NCBI GenBank assembly: GCA_016210745.1
Contig: JACQTO010000163.1
Coordinates: 1-36,904, forward strand
DNA: 36,904 bases
Origin: Betaproteobacteria bacterium
GTDB lineage: Bacteria > Pseudomonadota > Gammaproteobacteria > Burkholderiales > SG8-39
Direction: 5' to 3'
Part shown: one piece after another, positions 1 through 9,080 of the stretch
Numbering within the stretch: position 1 is the first letter of the stretch
How the letters are laid out: each line of letters opens with the position of its first letter
Program-made: the position numbers and the translations under genes
Notes under the pieces: generated by a model
What the model was told of the DNA's origin: nothing
The model's input: the letters and a program-made list of their open reading frames with translations, nothing else
Database searches by the model: none

Positions 1-91
1 CCGGGGGCGTGCCGTTCTCGGCCTTGCACGAAAGCTGGCACCCGTAGCAGCCGATGCAGCGCTTCAGATCGATCACCATTCCCCATCTCAT
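1..91 (-). CDS. Ferredoxin-type 4Fe-4S subunit of a molybdoenzyme (partial, N-terminus only)
   Basis: The first 30 codons are visible before the window ends. The peptide begins [19 protein letters not shown] and continues with LSCKAEN. This gives a CxxCxxCxxxC set, the first cluster motif of the DmsB/PsrB/NrfC-type electron-transfer subunits that partner DMSO-reductase-family catalytic subunits. The ATG at 91 overlaps the stop of the upstream catalytic gene in an ATGA, so the two are translationally coupled. By family knowledge such subunits carry four clusters and pass electrons between the Mo/W subunit and a membrane anchor or soluble carrier. Whether an anchor gene follows lies outside the window. 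A second in-frame ATG four codons in (MVIDLK) is an alternative start. Confidence 0.85.
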   Translation of the reverse strand, partial: MRWGMVIDLKRCIGCYGCQLSCKAENGTPP

Positions 92-2691
92 TGCACACCC
101 TCCACCGGCGTCACCTTGATCTTGACGCACACATCAAGGTTCAGATTGACAGGGCTGGAATGCGCCGCGTCCAGTTCCAGCAGATCGTTGAAGAACACGC
201 CCTTGCCCTTCGCAATCGGCATGCCCCGTCCGGCCCAATGGCCCGCACAGCCGCCGACCCCCAGACCTTCGGGATGGATTCCCTGGGTGAGGTGCAGCCG
301 CCCCTGGACCTTCTTCCCTTGCTCGTTCTCCAGCCATACCAACTGGCCATCCGCGAGGCCGCGTTTCTTCGCACTGTCTGCGTTGATGGCGATGGTGTAG
401 GAGAAGGGATCCATTTGTCCCGCCTCATCCAGCCACGGGTTCTCCTGCGTGTAGCTATTCGCGTGGATGATGTCGCGGTAGTAGAAGCCGTAGAAGTCGA
501 AGCCCGGTTTCTTGCAGACGTGCGAAGTGCAGGGCAGGAATTCCGGCAGCGGTTCAAAGAACTCGCGGGGGGTCTTCACTCCGCGCGGCGCGGCGATGGC
601 TTCGGTCTTTTCGCCGAGAGAAATCATAAACTCCCAGTACACCGGCACGCGCACGTCGACGAAAGCCCGCCAGTAGACCTCCTGGGGTTTCTTCGGCCAC
701 TTGATGACGCCGTTCTTCTTGAACCACTCCAGTCCGCGCTGGTCGCCGAAGTTGTTTCTCAGCTCGCGGTCGCAGATCTCGTCGAAGGTGTACTTGGTAT
801 CGCCTTCCAGGCGATAGGGCGGCTCGAGCCGCATCTGGGCGTTATAGGCCGCGTTGTAGTCGGCGCGGACGCCCACGCGGTCGGCCAGATCGATCAAGAT
901 GTCCTGGAAGCGCCGCTGCTCGCCGTCCGGCGGCAGCACTGCCTGACGTATCGGCCAGCACCACTCGCCCATTCCCGCCGGATGATTGAACAGGAACGGG
1001 AAGTTGGCGCGCGAGTCCTGACCCTGGATGTAGCTGCAATCGGGCAGGAGAATGTCGCAGAAGTACGACGTCTCGTTGTGAAAGATATCGATCGACGCGA
1101 TGAACTTGTACTTCTGCAGTGCGCGCGCCACCTGGTCCTTGTTGCCGATGCTCATGACCAGGTTGCAGCCGAAATTGAGCAGCACTTCGGGCTCGTAGGG
1201 AAGCTCGAACTTCTTCCGCAATTCCTCGCCCTCGTCCGAATGGTCGAACGGGGACATCATTCCCATGGTGTAGAGGTCCTGCAGCCCGATGCGCTTTGGC
1301 ACCTTCGGATCGGAGATCGGATAGGGGTAGTGATAGCCCATCCACATCCCCGCGATCATCAGGCCGTCCGGATCCGGGTGCGGAACGTAGCGCAGCCGCC
1401 CGGTTTCCGGGAAGCCATGGCACGCCGGATTGAAGCCCAGGCAACCGCCGACGACGTCGGAAGAGCCCACTAATTCGTTCAGAAGGTCGATGGCAAAGAA
1501 GTTATACAGCGAGTTCACGTGGCCTTGAGAGCCGCGGAAGGCGATCGCCGCCACCGGCCGATAGGGCAGCGTCACCCCGTCGACCACGATGGTGCTGCCG
1601 ATCCTCGCCTCGTGGCCGAATTCGCCGGCGATCCTGCGGATGTTGGCGGCCGGCACCGTGCTGATGCCTTCGGCCCATTCCGGCGTATGCGTCTTCAGGT
1701 GCTCGCGCAACAGCACGAAAGCGGGCCGGCACTTCACGCCGTTCACCTCGAACTCGCCTTCGAGGGCCATGTCGGCGGAGACCGCATCGGTAAAGGGGCG
1801 CGCCGCCTTCGCTTTCATGTCCCAGACCATCGGTTTCTTGGTCTCGGGGTCGCGGATATAGAGCTTGTTCGGCCCGATCAGGTAAGGCGCGTTGGTCTTT
1901 GCCTGCAGGTACGGTGCATCGTAGATGCCAAGCTCGTTCACCAACACCTGGCACATCGCCAGCGCCACCGCGCCGTCGGTACCGACACGCAGCGGCACCC
2001 ATTCGGTCGCTTTCGCGGCGGCGAAATTGCAGAACGGATCGACCACCACCATCTTCATGCCGCGCGCTCGCGCGTCGGCAGCCAGCTTCATGTTCGAATT
2101 GGACGAGTGCCCGGCCGAGTGCCCTTTGGAGGCGCCGAAGGACAGGGTGTAGTTGCAATACTCGAAATCCGGCACCACCGACCAGGACGAGTGCATCATG
2201 CCCGAGAGCTGATGGGCGCCGTTACCGCAGTGCAGCCCGCCGCCGGCGGCCCCGATATTGGGCGTGCCGAAAGCGGAGGCAAACCCCTGCATCGGCGTGC
2301 GGCTGGCGGTGATCGTCGTCGTGCGGTGCAGCACCAGCTTGCGCGGATCCTCTTTATGGATGCGGCGCAACTGGGACGCGATTTCGTCCAGCGCCTCGTC
2401 CCAGCTTATTTCCTTCCAACCCGGATCTACGTCGAACCCCTTTTTCGGATTGGTGCGGCGCAGCGGCACCGTCAACCGGTTGGGATCGTAGTGAGTCATG
2501 ATCCCGGCCACGCCTTTGCCGCACAGCCGTCCCTTGCCGATGACGCTGTCGGGGTTTCCTTCGATCTTCACCAACACGCCATCGACGCGGTGGCCCGTGA
2601 TCGAACAGGAACCGTAGCAAATAGCGCAGGCGGAAGGAACCCAGGCATCGTCGCCACTCTTCAGCTTGCTGTTGGCGCTCATGTCGTTCAT
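88..2691 (-). CDS. Molybdopterin oxidoreductase catalytic subunit (DMSO reductase superfamily)
   Basis: This is an 867-residue Mo/W-bisPGD enzyme. An N-terminal [4Fe-4S] site is formed by C22, C25, C29 and C57 (Cx2Cx3Cx27C), followed by the usual 'WDEAL' segment near residue 97. The likely metal ligand is C155 in the LHCGNG motif, so it belongs to the Cys-ligated branch. There is no twin-arginine signal, so the complex should be cytoplasmic. Length and organisation resemble PsrA/PhsA-like and transhydroxylase-sized large subunits, but I cannot name the substrate. It sits between a MoaD-like gene (6-bp gap) and a ferredoxin-type subunit (4-bp overlap). The Shine-Dalgarno GGAGGC for the ATG at 2691 is made of the last two Gly codons of the upstream gene. 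An ATG three codons in (MSANSK) is possible. Probably anaerobically regulated through the box at 3286-3299. Confidence 0.93.
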   Translation of the reverse strand: MNDMSANSKLKSGDDAWVPSACAICYGSCSITGHRVDGVLVKIEGNPDSVIGKGRLCGKGVAGIMTHYDPNRLTVPLRRTNPKKGFDVDPGWKEISWDEALDEIASQLRRIHKEDPRKLVLHRTTTITASRTPMQGFASAFGTPNIGAAGGGLHCGNGAHQLSGMMHSSWSVVPDFEYCNYTLSFGASKGHSAGHSSNSNMKLAADARARGMKMVVVDPFCNFAAAKATEWVPLRVGTDGAVALAMCQVLVNELGIYDAPYLQAKTNAPYLIGPNKLYIRDPETKKPMVWDMKAKAARPFTDAVSADMALEGEFEVNGVKCRPAFVLLREHLKTHTPEWAEGISTVPAANIRRIAGEFGHEARIGSTIVVDGVTLPYRPVAAIAFRGSQGHVNSLYNFFAIDLLNELVGSSDVVGGCLGFNPACHGFPETGRLRYVPHPDPDGLMIAGMWMGYHYPYPISDPKVPKRIGLQDLYTMGMMSPFDHSDEGEELRKKFELPYEPEVLLNFGCNLVMSIGNKDQVARALQKYKFIASIDIFHNETSYFCDILLPDCSYIQGQDSRANFPFLFNHPAGMGEWCWPIRQAVLPPDGEQRRFQDILIDLADRVGVRADYNAAYNAQMRLEPPYRLEGDTKYTFDEICDRELRNNFGDQRGLEWFKKNGVIKWPKKPQEVYWRAFVDVRVPVYWEFMISLGEKTEAIAAPRGVKTPREFFEPLPEFLPCTSHVCKKPGFDFYGFYYRDIIHANSYTQENPWLDEAGQMDPFSYTIAINADSAKKRGLADGQLVWLENEQGKKVQGRLHLTQGIHPEGLGVGGCAGHWAGRGMPIAKGKGVFFNDLLELDAAHSSPVNLNLDVCVKIKVTPVEGVQ

Positions 2692-2697
2692 GTTGTT

Positions 2698-3090
2698 TCA
2701 GCCTCCTTCGATAGCGGTAAGCAAAATTATTTCTACGAGCGCCGGCGTCGGCCCGGCGTGTACCGGCGCGTCGACATCGTCGGCCGGCAGTCCATCGACA
2801 AACACCCGGCATTGCCTGATTTTCTTGCCGTCGGCAGTAAAGACGTGCTCGGAAAACGCCTCGCCGTAGCGACGGGTCAATTCGGCCAGAACGTCCGCCA
2901 CGGTGAAGCCTTGGGGAATCTGCAGCACGACAGGCCGTTCTTCAGAAACGCTGGCCAGATTGCCGTACAGCCACACCTTGACTGGCACCGGTGCGGCATC
3001 TTCTTTTTTTGCGGCGGGGTGTGCCGCCCTGGGGGGCGGCTCGGTCCAAAAATGATTGTCGACGACGACTGCGTCCCAGCGGACATTCAT
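2698..3090 (-). CDS. MoaD/ThiS-like beta-grasp protein with C-terminal Gly-Gly
   Basis: 130 residues. A poorly conserved N-terminal extension of about 36 residues is rich in Pro, Ala and Lys. It is followed by a beta-grasp domain: VKVWLYGNLA starts strand 1, an inserted helix contains TVADVLAELTRRYG, and RQCRVFVDGLP leads to the C-terminal strand IILLTAIEGG and stop. A terminal Gly-Gly is the group that MoeB/ThiF-type enzymes adenylate for sulfur carriage. Adjacent E1 or MoaE genes are absent, so it would rely on partners encoded elsewhere. Its place as first gene of a molybdoenzyme operon suggests a dedicated sulfur carrier for molybdopterin or cofactor sulfuration; that role is inferred. 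A good RBS (GGAG/GAGG) precedes the ATG at 3090. Confidence 0.85.
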   Translation of the reverse strand: MNVRWDAVVVDNHFWTEPPPRAAHPAAKKEDAAPVPVKVWLYGNLASVSEERPVVLQIPQGFTVADVLAELTRRYGEAFSEHVFTADGKKIRQCRVFVDGLPADDVDAPVHAGPTPALVEIILLTAIEGG

Positions 3091-3256
3091 GACCTCTACT
3101 CCTTCCGCCTGCGCAGATTAATATCCATTCGCCCTTGTCAGGTAAGCGCTCGACAAACTGCTGCCGTCAACCGTGAGAGCCTTGCGGGACGCCAGCAAAG
3201 AAAGCCGCCGAATTCATGTTGCTGGCGACGAATTGGGCAGTCCTGATAAGCGAGCG

Positions 3257-3325
3257 ATTCTAGGGTTGGGCCATGACGCGCAGGATTGATCTAGATCAAA
3301 AGATCGCCACATGAATAATTACAAT
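3257..3325. promoter_or_regulatory. Divergent promoter pair around one FNR/ANR-type box
   Basis: The 390-bp gap 3091-3480 has no gene. It contains the perfect palindrome TTGATCTAGATCAA at 3286-3299, which matches the FNR/ANR/DNR consensus TTGATNNNNATCAA at every fixed position. On the plus strand TACAAT at 3320-3325 puts the box centre near -39.5 to -41.5. On the minus strand TAGAAT (3262 to 3257) puts it near -42.5. Both match class II FNR activation at about -41.5. Predicted starts are near 3332 (toward the CoA ligase, leader about 149 nt) and 3250 (toward the MoaD-like operon, leader about 160 nt). Activation of both directions by anaerobiosis is inferred. A CRP/Dnr relative could bind the same sequence. 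Confidence 0.75.
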
Positions 3326-3480
3326 GCACAATTCGATCGCAACCGACAAATCCCTCGTCGATTGTCGCGTAAATTTGCTTGACGGCTCGAGGCGCGCCTA
3401 GCCGCCATGCCGGTTACAATTTCGCTTTAGGCCGCATCGCAATTCAGAATCGAAATCGGCCAAGCAGTGGAGGAAATGCA

Positions 3481-5169
3481 ATGAACACGACTGACAATTT
3501 CGGCGGCTGCCTCCCGCCCAGGGAATTCCTGCCAACGATCGTCAGGTCGCTGCCCGAGTTGGATTATCCGCAGCGGTTCAACCTCGCCGAGGTACTCCTC
3601 GACCGGAATATCCCCGAGCGCAAGGACGCGGTGGCCATCTATTACGAAACGGCCCGGATCACGTACGGCGAACTGCAGTGCCGCGTCAACCGCCTCGCCA
3701 ACGCCTTGCGCGATCTGGGTTTGGGCAGGGGGGACCGGGTCGTCCTTCGCTCGCCGAACATGCCCGAATACTTCGTGTGCAACTTCGCCTGCTGGCGCAT
3801 AGGGGCCATTCCGGTTCTGGTGAGCCACCTCAACCGCGCGCGCGAGGTCGCCTTCAAGATAAACGACTCCGGCGCCGTTGCCATCTGCGTGCATTCAGAG
3901 AGCTATGCCGATGTGCAGAAAGCGCGGGATGAGTGCCCGAACCTGAAGCACGTCATCGTCTTTGGCGACCGAATTGCGGGAACGCTGCACCTCGACGAGT
4001 TGATGCGGGGACAGCCCGATCAGGCGGCGAGCGAAGTCAAGGACCGTGAGGACATCGGCCGCATCATCTACAGCTCAGGAACGACCGGCAACCCCAAGGC
4101 GATTCTGACCACCGTGGAAGGAGTTCTTTCACTCGCGGATACGCAAGGGCGCCACATCCTCAAAGTCCGGCCCGGCGACGTGCTGGGAGGGCATCCCTAC
4201 TATTCCTTTGCGTTCGGGGCGGCCAATTTCCTTTACATACCCTGGCACTTCGGCGCGGCGGTTTCGGTCATTCCCCATTTCGCTCCGGAAAAGCAGTTCG
4301 AGTTGATCGAGCAGCATGGCATCACATTGCTGTTTGCCGTTCCCACGGCATTCCGCATGCTGCTGGGCGTTGCGGGGGCCGCGTCCAGGTACAAGTTGTC
4401 GACGCTGCGGCTTTGCCAGAGCGCGGGGGAACCGCTGCCGAACGCGACGTTTCTCGAATGGCGAGCGCGCTTCGGGCAAACCATCCTCGACTCGCTCGGT
4501 TCCGGCGACCTGAATTACTGGCTTTCCACCTTCGAGGGCATGCCCGACGAAAAGATCGGCTCGGTGGGCGTGTCCGTGCCGGGATTCGAGAATGTCGTCG
4601 TCGACGAACAATTGAATCCGGTGCCCCCCGGCACCCCCGGCGAGTTGCTGGTCAGAGGTGCGGCAGGACAGATGTATTGGCGCCGGCCCGACGCCCAGAA
4701 GAAGGGGGTATGCCCGCCGGGAAGCCGGTACGCCGGCTGGAGCAGACCCGGTTTGTGCTGCATTCAGGACGCAGACGGCTACTTTTGGTACAAGAGCCGG
4801 GTCGACGACATGATCGTCACCTCCGGGTACAAGATCCCCGGAGGCGAAGTCGAGGGCGCTCTGAACAATCATCCGGCGGTGCTCGAATCGGCGGTGATCG
4901 GGGTTCCCGACGAGGAGAGAGGAAACATCATCAAGGCCTTTGTCGTGCTCAAGGAGGGCATTTCGCCCAATGCCGAACTCGCGCGGCAGCTGCAGGACTT
5001 CGTCAAGCAAGAAATCGAACCCTACAAGTACCCCCGGCTGATCGAATTCTCGTTGGCCGATGCGCTGCCGCGTACCGCCACCGGAAAGATCCAGCGTAAC
5101 GCGCTGCGGGAAATGGAGAAGTCGCGCGGCAAGGGGCAAGTCGAGGCCGGCGCCGCATCCTCGTCATAG
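3481..5169 (+). CDS. Acyl/aryl-CoA ligase (AMP-forming)
   Basis: 562 residues. It activates a carboxylic acid through an acyl-adenylate to its CoA thioester. The P-loop YSSGTTGNPK lies at residues 197-206. The hinge region follows KSRVDDMIVTSGYKI, and the C-terminal catalytic Lys is in RTATGKIQR near residue 536. Overall it resembles the benzoate-CoA and 2-aminobenzoate-CoA ligase group rather than fatty-acyl ligases, but the substrate is not readable from sequence. An upstream GTG/ATG extension is possible, but ATG 3481 has a clear RBS (GGAGG at 3469-3473) and fits family N-termini. It is downstream of the FNR-type promoter and 207 bp upstream of an ABC importer, suggesting uptake followed by CoA activation of an aromatic or related acid. 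Confidence 0.93.
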   Translation: MNTTDNFGGCLPPREFLPTIVRSLPELDYPQRFNLAEVLLDRNIPERKDAVAIYYETARITYGELQCRVNRLANALRDLGLGRGDRVVLRSPNMPEYFVCNFACWRIGAIPVLVSHLNRAREVAFKINDSGAVAICVHSESYADVQKARDECPNLKHVIVFGDRIAGTLHLDELMRGQPDQAASEVKDREDIGRIIYSSGTTGNPKAILTTVEGVLSLADTQGRHILKVRPGDVLGGHPYYSFAFGAANFLYIPWHFGAAVSVIPHFAPEKQFELIEQHGITLLFAVPTAFRMLLGVAGAASRYKLSTLRLCQSAGEPLPNATFLEWRARFGQTILDSLGSGDLNYWLSTFEGMPDEKIGSVGVSVPGFENVVVDEQLNPVPPGTPGELLVRGAAGQMYWRRPDAQKKGVCPPGSRYAGWSRPGLCCIQDADGYFWYKSRVDDMIVTSGYKIPGGEVEGALNNHPAVLESAVIGVPDEERGNIIKAFVVLKEGISPNAELARQLQDFVKQEIEPYKYPRLIEFSLADALPRTATGKIQRNALREMEKSRGKGQVEAGAASSS

Positions 5170-5376
5170 GCCTCGGGGCGAACTGCTCCGGGGGTGGTTG
5201 GGCGCTCGTGTTTCCGGCCTCGCCGCCTGGGCAGGCGGTATTGCGCGGCTCGGAAAAGTCGCTTACCCTTGCGCGTTCCGCCACTGCTCAAGGATGGCGG
5301 ACCGCATCGCGCCAACGCCAGTCCGGCCGATCCGGAACACAATTCTCGATAACGCTGCAAGAGAGAGGTACACAGG

Positions 5377-6639
5377 ATGACAAAAGAGCTAATGAATATG
5401 CTGCGCCCAGCCGTTTTATTGCCCTCCCTGATCGTGCTCGCCTTTTCTGGGCCGAGTTTCGCTCAGAAAGCGCCGCGCATCGGCGTTCTCTACCCGCAGA
5501 CCGGGATCTATGCCAGCCTGGGTCCGAGCCATCTCAATGGCGTGAAGATGGCGATCGAAGACCACGGCAAGCTCCTTGGCCAGGTGCCGCAGGTCATCGT
5601 GCGCGACGACGGAACGCAGGTGGAGAAGTCGGTAACGGCGGCAAGAGAATTGATCCTGAACGAGAAGGTGAACGTATTGATCGGCGAGATCCATACACCG
5701 CTCAATAATGCGGTAGCGGGGATCGCAGACGAATTCAAGATCCCGTTCCTCTATCCTTCGGGCGGCTCGGTGTTCATGTCGGGGATCGCCAAGGAAGTCA
5801 AATATCCCAAAGGCGTCGTGAAGGCCAACGTGCATCCGTACATGTTCTACACCTGGCTCAACAGCGTGCAGCGGGGATACGCCGCTCTCGACGTCGCGGA
5901 TCTCTACGGCAAGCGCTGGTACTTCATCGGCACCGACTACGAACACGGCCACGAAGGCGTCGGTTTCTCACAGGAGGCCCTGGCGAAGAAGTTTGGCGAT
6001 GGATTCAAGGTAGTGGGTGAATCCTGGACCAAGCCCGGCGAAGTGAACTTCACCTCGGCCATCACCAACGCCTTGGCTGCCAAGCCCGATGTCGTGTTTG
6101 TCCTCGTGCCGGGGGCGTTCGTGCAGTTCCAGAAGCAGGCCGAGGCCATGGGTCTTACCAAAGCCGCTCATATACACTGGTCCTACGGCGAGCGCCCCTC
6201 GGCGGTCGCGGCAGGCGACGCAGCCTATGGCGTAACGGCAACGGTCGATTACACCGAAGACAATCCGGACTGGAAGCTCTCCAAGACCTTCGCCCAGCGC
6301 TATCACAAGAAGTTCGGCGAATGGCCCGGTTGGCCGGCCTCCAGCAGCTATCAGGGAACGCGTGTCTTCTTGATGGCGATCGAAAAGGCGAAAAGCCTCG
6401 ATGGCGCAAAGATCATGCGCGCCGTGCAGGGAATCGAAGACCCGAATCCGATCACCGGACGCCCTTATCTTGTGCGCGCGTGCGACCAGAAATCGGTTCA
6501 GCCGCTCTACACGGTGCAGTGGACCAAGTCGAAGGAATTCGCCCCAGGCTATTGGAAGATCTTGAAGAAGTACGCCAAGCCCGAGGACGCGCTGCTGCCC
6601 TGCTCGGTCAATGCGAACTACGACAAGATGAAATACTGA
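5377..6639 (+). CDS. ABC transporter periplasmic binding protein, LivK/HAA type
   Basis: 420 residues. A signal peptide spans about residues 1-29 (hydrophobic LLPSLIVLAFSG, cleavage near FAQ-KAP), so the protein is periplasmic. The mature chain begins with the strand RIGVLYPQTGIYASLG and has the two-lobed type I periplasmic-binding fold typical of hydrophobic and aromatic substrate importers. It is the first gene of a five-gene set with LivG, LivF, LivH and LivM homologues on the same strand. The RBS GAGAGAGG is a little far from the ATG at 5377; the ATG at 5398 within the leader is a less likely start. The neighbouring CoA ligase makes an aromatic or aliphatic acid a more plausible ligand than an amino acid (inference). 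Confidence 0.92.
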   Translation: MTKELMNMLRPAVLLPSLIVLAFSGPSFAQKAPRIGVLYPQTGIYASLGPSHLNGVKMAIEDHGKLLGQVPQVIVRDDGTQVEKSVTAARELILNEKVNVLIGEIHTPLNNAVAGIADEFKIPFLYPSGGSVFMSGIAKEVKYPKGVVKANVHPYMFYTWLNSVQRGYAALDVADLYGKRWYFIGTDYEHGHEGVGFSQEALAKKFGDGFKVVGESWTKPGEVNFTSAITNALAAKPDVVFVLVPGAFVQFQKQAEAMGLTKAAHIHWSYGERPSAVAAGDAAYGVTATVDYTEDNPDWKLSKTFAQRYHKKFGEWPGWPASSSYQGTRVFLMAIEKAKSLDGAKIMRAVQGIEDPNPITGRPYLVRACDQKSVQPLYTVQWTKSKEFAPGYWKILKKYAKPEDALLPCSVNANYDKMKY

Positions 6640-6738
6640 TTCTCCAGCCGCCGGCAGCCCCGCGTATTTCGGCGAGGGCTGCCGAGTAGTTCTCCGGGGC
6701 GGCGGGCCTGCCGCGTGTCCCAGCCCAGTGGAATCACA

Positions 6739-7494
6739 ATGCAAGCAACGCAACACGCCATCCTGCAAGCGCGCGGCGTCACGCGCCAGTTTGGCGGCCT
6801 GACTGCCGTCAACAAGGTCAATCTCGCGCTCACGGCCGGAGAGATTCGCGCGCTGATCGGCCCCAATGGCGCCGGCAAGACCAGCCTGTTCAATTTGATC
6901 ACCGGCGTCTTGCCCTGCTCCTCGGGGCAAATCGAGTTCAAGGGCGCTCGCATCGAGCATCTGCCGCCGTTTCGCCGCTTCAAGCTGGGCATGGCGCGCT
7001 CGTTTCAGATCGTGAATCTGTTCGCCGATCTGAGCGTGGAAGAGAACATACGCGTTGCGGTGCAAGCGGCGTTGAAACGCTGGACGCACCCGTTCGAATG
7101 GGTGAGCCCGCAGGCGGTGGAACGCAGAATGCAGGAAATCCTCGATCGCTTTCGCTGGATCAAGGACCCGCTGCAGAAAGCAGGGTCGCTCAATTACGCC
7201 GAACAGAAAAAGCTCGAAACGCTGATGGCGTTGACCTCGGATCCCGAGCTGCTGCTTTTGGACGAACCCACCGCCGGAATCGACGAAGACGACATCGCGC
7301 TGATGATCGACATGATCATGTCCTCGGCACAGAACCGGACCATTCTTCTCACCGATCACGATATCCGCTTCGTGATGAAAATCGCCCACCGGATCACGGT
7401 GCTCGATCAAGGCTCGATCATCGCCGAAGGAACTCCCGAGGAGATCGCCGCCAATCCCGTCGTCGATGAAGTCTATTTCGGCGGAGCCAGTTGA
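6739..7494 (+). CDS. ABC transporter ATPase, LivG type
   Basis: About 251 residues. Walker A is GPNGAGKTS, Walker B is LLLLDEPTAG, and the switch His is in LLTDHDIRFVM. The C-terminal 'VxxVYFG' tail typical of LivG is present. The signature motif is unusual: LNYAEQKKLE stands where family members have LSyGeQ or LSGGQ, so the second-to-third Gly is Ala. The start is uncertain: ATG 6739 gives a family-like N-terminus (MQATQHAILQARGV) with a weak RBS, while a GTG at 6715 would add eight residues. The stop is immediately followed by the LivF GTG, so the two ATPases are translationally linked. Confidence 0.9.
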   Translation: MQATQHAILQARGVTRQFGGLTAVNKVNLALTAGEIRALIGPNGAGKTSLFNLITGVLPCSSGQIEFKGARIEHLPPFRRFKLGMARSFQIVNLFADLSVEENIRVAVQAALKRWTHPFEWVSPQAVERRMQEILDRFRWIKDPLQKAGSLNYAEQKKLETLMALTSDPELLLLDEPTAGIDEDDIALMIDMIMSSAQNRTILLTDHDIRFVMKIAHRITVLDQGSIIAEGTPEEIAANPVVDEVYFGGAS

Positions 7495-8205
7495 GTGGCG
7501 CTTCTAGAACTCGACGGTCTGCACACCTATTACGGCCTTGCCTACATTCTGCAGGGCGTGTCGCTCAACTGCGCAGAGGGCGAGGCGGTCGCGCTGCTCG
7601 GTCGCAACGGCCAGGGCAAGACGACGACCATCAAGAGCGTGATGTCGATCGTGGTCCCCAAGCGCGGCCGGATCAGTTTCCAGGGCACCGATGTCACCGC
7701 ATGGCCCTCGCACGCGATCGCGCGCAAGGGCATGTCGCTGGTGCCCGAAGGACGGCATATATTTCCGGCCTTGAACGTGCTCGACCATCTGCGCGTGCCG
7801 GTGAGCGCAAAGGATGTGGACCGCAGCGAGCGCCTGAAATTCGTCCTCGAGGTGTTTCCCGAACTCAAGGAAAAGTTGGACGACCCGGCGCGCGGTTTGA
7901 GCGGCGGCCAGCAGCAAATGCTCGTCATCGCCAGGGCGCTCATGTCCCGTCCGAAAATGCTGCTGCTCGATGAACCGATGGAGGGCCTCGCGCCCAAGGC
8001 AGTCAAGCGCGTCATCGAGGCTCTGAAGATCATTCAGGAGACAGGGGTCACGCTGTTTTTCGCCTCGACGAGCTGCGAGCGCGCTTTCGCTGTCGCCAAT
8101 CGTGCCTACGTCATCGAGAAAGGCCGCATCGTGTATCAGGCCGACCGTGAGGAAATGATGGGGAACCTTGAAGTGCAGCGCCACTATCTGGGTGTGAGGG
8201 GATGA
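7495..8205 (+). CDS. ABC transporter ATPase, LivF type
   Basis: 236 residues. Walker A is GRNGQGKTT (residues 36-44), the signature is intact as LSGGQQQM, and Walker B is MLLLDEPMEGLAP. The GTG start directly abuts the LivG stop. The region after Walker B is odd. LivF proteins normally read 'LLVEQN' at the switch (H-loop) position, but here it is LFFASTSCERA, so the usual Glu-Gln-Asn are absent. The rest of that region (VANRAYVIEKGRI) is normal, so a sequencing frameshift is unlikely. The gene overlaps the LivH start by ATGA. Confidence 0.92.
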   Translation: MALLELDGLHTYYGLAYILQGVSLNCAEGEAVALLGRNGQGKTTTIKSVMSIVVPKRGRISFQGTDVTAWPSHAIARKGMSLVPEGRHIFPALNVLDHLRVPVSAKDVDRSERLKFVLEVFPELKEKLDDPARGLSGGQQQMLVIARALMSRPKMLLLDEPMEGLAPKAVKRVIEALKIIQETGVTLFFASTSCERAFAVANRAYVIEKGRIVYQADREEMMGNLEVQRHYLGVRG

Positions 8206-9080
8206 CAAACGTCATAGTCACGCAGTGCCTGAACGGGATCACCTTCGGCCTCATCTTCGCCCTGGTGGCGCTGGGACTGACCATCGTTCTCGGCCTGATG
8301 GGCGTGCTCAATTTCGCCCATGGGTCTTTCTACATGCTGGGGGGCTACATCACCTATTCGGTGTTCGCGAGCATCGGAAATTTCTGGCTCGGGCTGATAG
8401 CGGGAACGCTTGCCAGCGCCGTGGTCGGCGCGGCTCTCTATTTTTCCATCGTGCGGCCGCTCACCAAGCGCTCGCCTCTGGAAGCGCTGCTCGCCCTGGT
8501 GGGCGTATCGATGATCTTCCAGCAGGCTGCGCGCACCATCTGGGGCCCCGACCCGAAGCTCTTGCCGATTCCGTTCGGAAAAGTTCACTTTCAAGCGTTC
8601 GGTCTGGATATCCTCTATCCGGTCTATTTTCTCGTCGCAGTGGGGTTCGCTATCGTGGTGCTGGTCGCCATGTCGCTATTGTTCAGGCGCACCGACCTCG
8701 GCATCAGGTGCCTCGCTGCCATACAGGACCATGAAATCGCTTCCTGTATGGGGGTCAACGTCGACCGCGTCAGCGCGCTCATGTTCACCATCGGTATGGC
8801 CGTCGCCGGGCTGGCCGGCGGCTTGGCCGGCCCGATGTTCTCGGTCTATCCCAACATGGGCATCGAGCTGATCGGCATGATGTTCGTGATCGCGATCGTC
8901 GGCGGCATGGGCAGTATCGGCGGAACGGTCATCGCGGCGACCATCATCGCCATGACCAAGTCGCTCTCCAGCATTTACATCTCCGGCAACATCGCCGACA
9001 TACTGGCCTTCACCGTGTTGCTGGTCATCCTGCTCATCCGCCCGCGCGGCATCATGGGCATTGCATCGGTGCACGACTGA
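8202..9080 (+). CDS. ABC transporter permease, LivH type
   Basis: 292 residues, highly hydrophobic, with about eight membrane segments. The family motif GLTIVLGLMGVLNFAHGSFY is near residues 26-45. The cytoplasmic coupling loop around IRCLAAIQDHEIASCMGVN is recognisable, and a Gly-rich segment (GGMGSIGGTVIAA) precedes the last helices. It starts within the ATGA overlap with the preceding ATPase and ends in a TGATG overlap with the next permease, so the three are tightly coupled. It should form the inner-membrane channel as a heterodimer with the LivM homologue. Confidence 0.93.
   Translation: MTNVIVTQCLNGITFGLIFALVALGLTIVLGLMGVLNFAHGSFYMLGGYITYSVFASIGNFWLGLIAGTLASAVVGAALYFSIVRPLTKRSPLEALLALVGVSMIFQQAARTIWGPDPKLLPIPFGKVHFQAFGLDILYPVYFLVAVGFAIVVLVAMSLLFRRTDLGIRCLAAIQDHEIASCMGVNVDRVSALMFTIGMAVAGLAGGLAGPMFSVYPNMGIELIGMMFVIAIVGGMGSIGGTVIAATIIAMTKSLSSIYISGNIADILAFTVLLVILLIRPRGIMGIASVHD

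Noticed and set aside
91-1473. Long open frame on the plus strand opposite the molybdoenzyme gene
   Set aside because: It is a GC-rich shadow of the 867-residue gene, which has clear motifs; the antisense product has no recognisable family.
3379-3420. A second plus-strand promoter (TTGACG at 3379, TACAAT at 3415)
   Set aside because: The spacing of 30 bp is too long for sigma-70.
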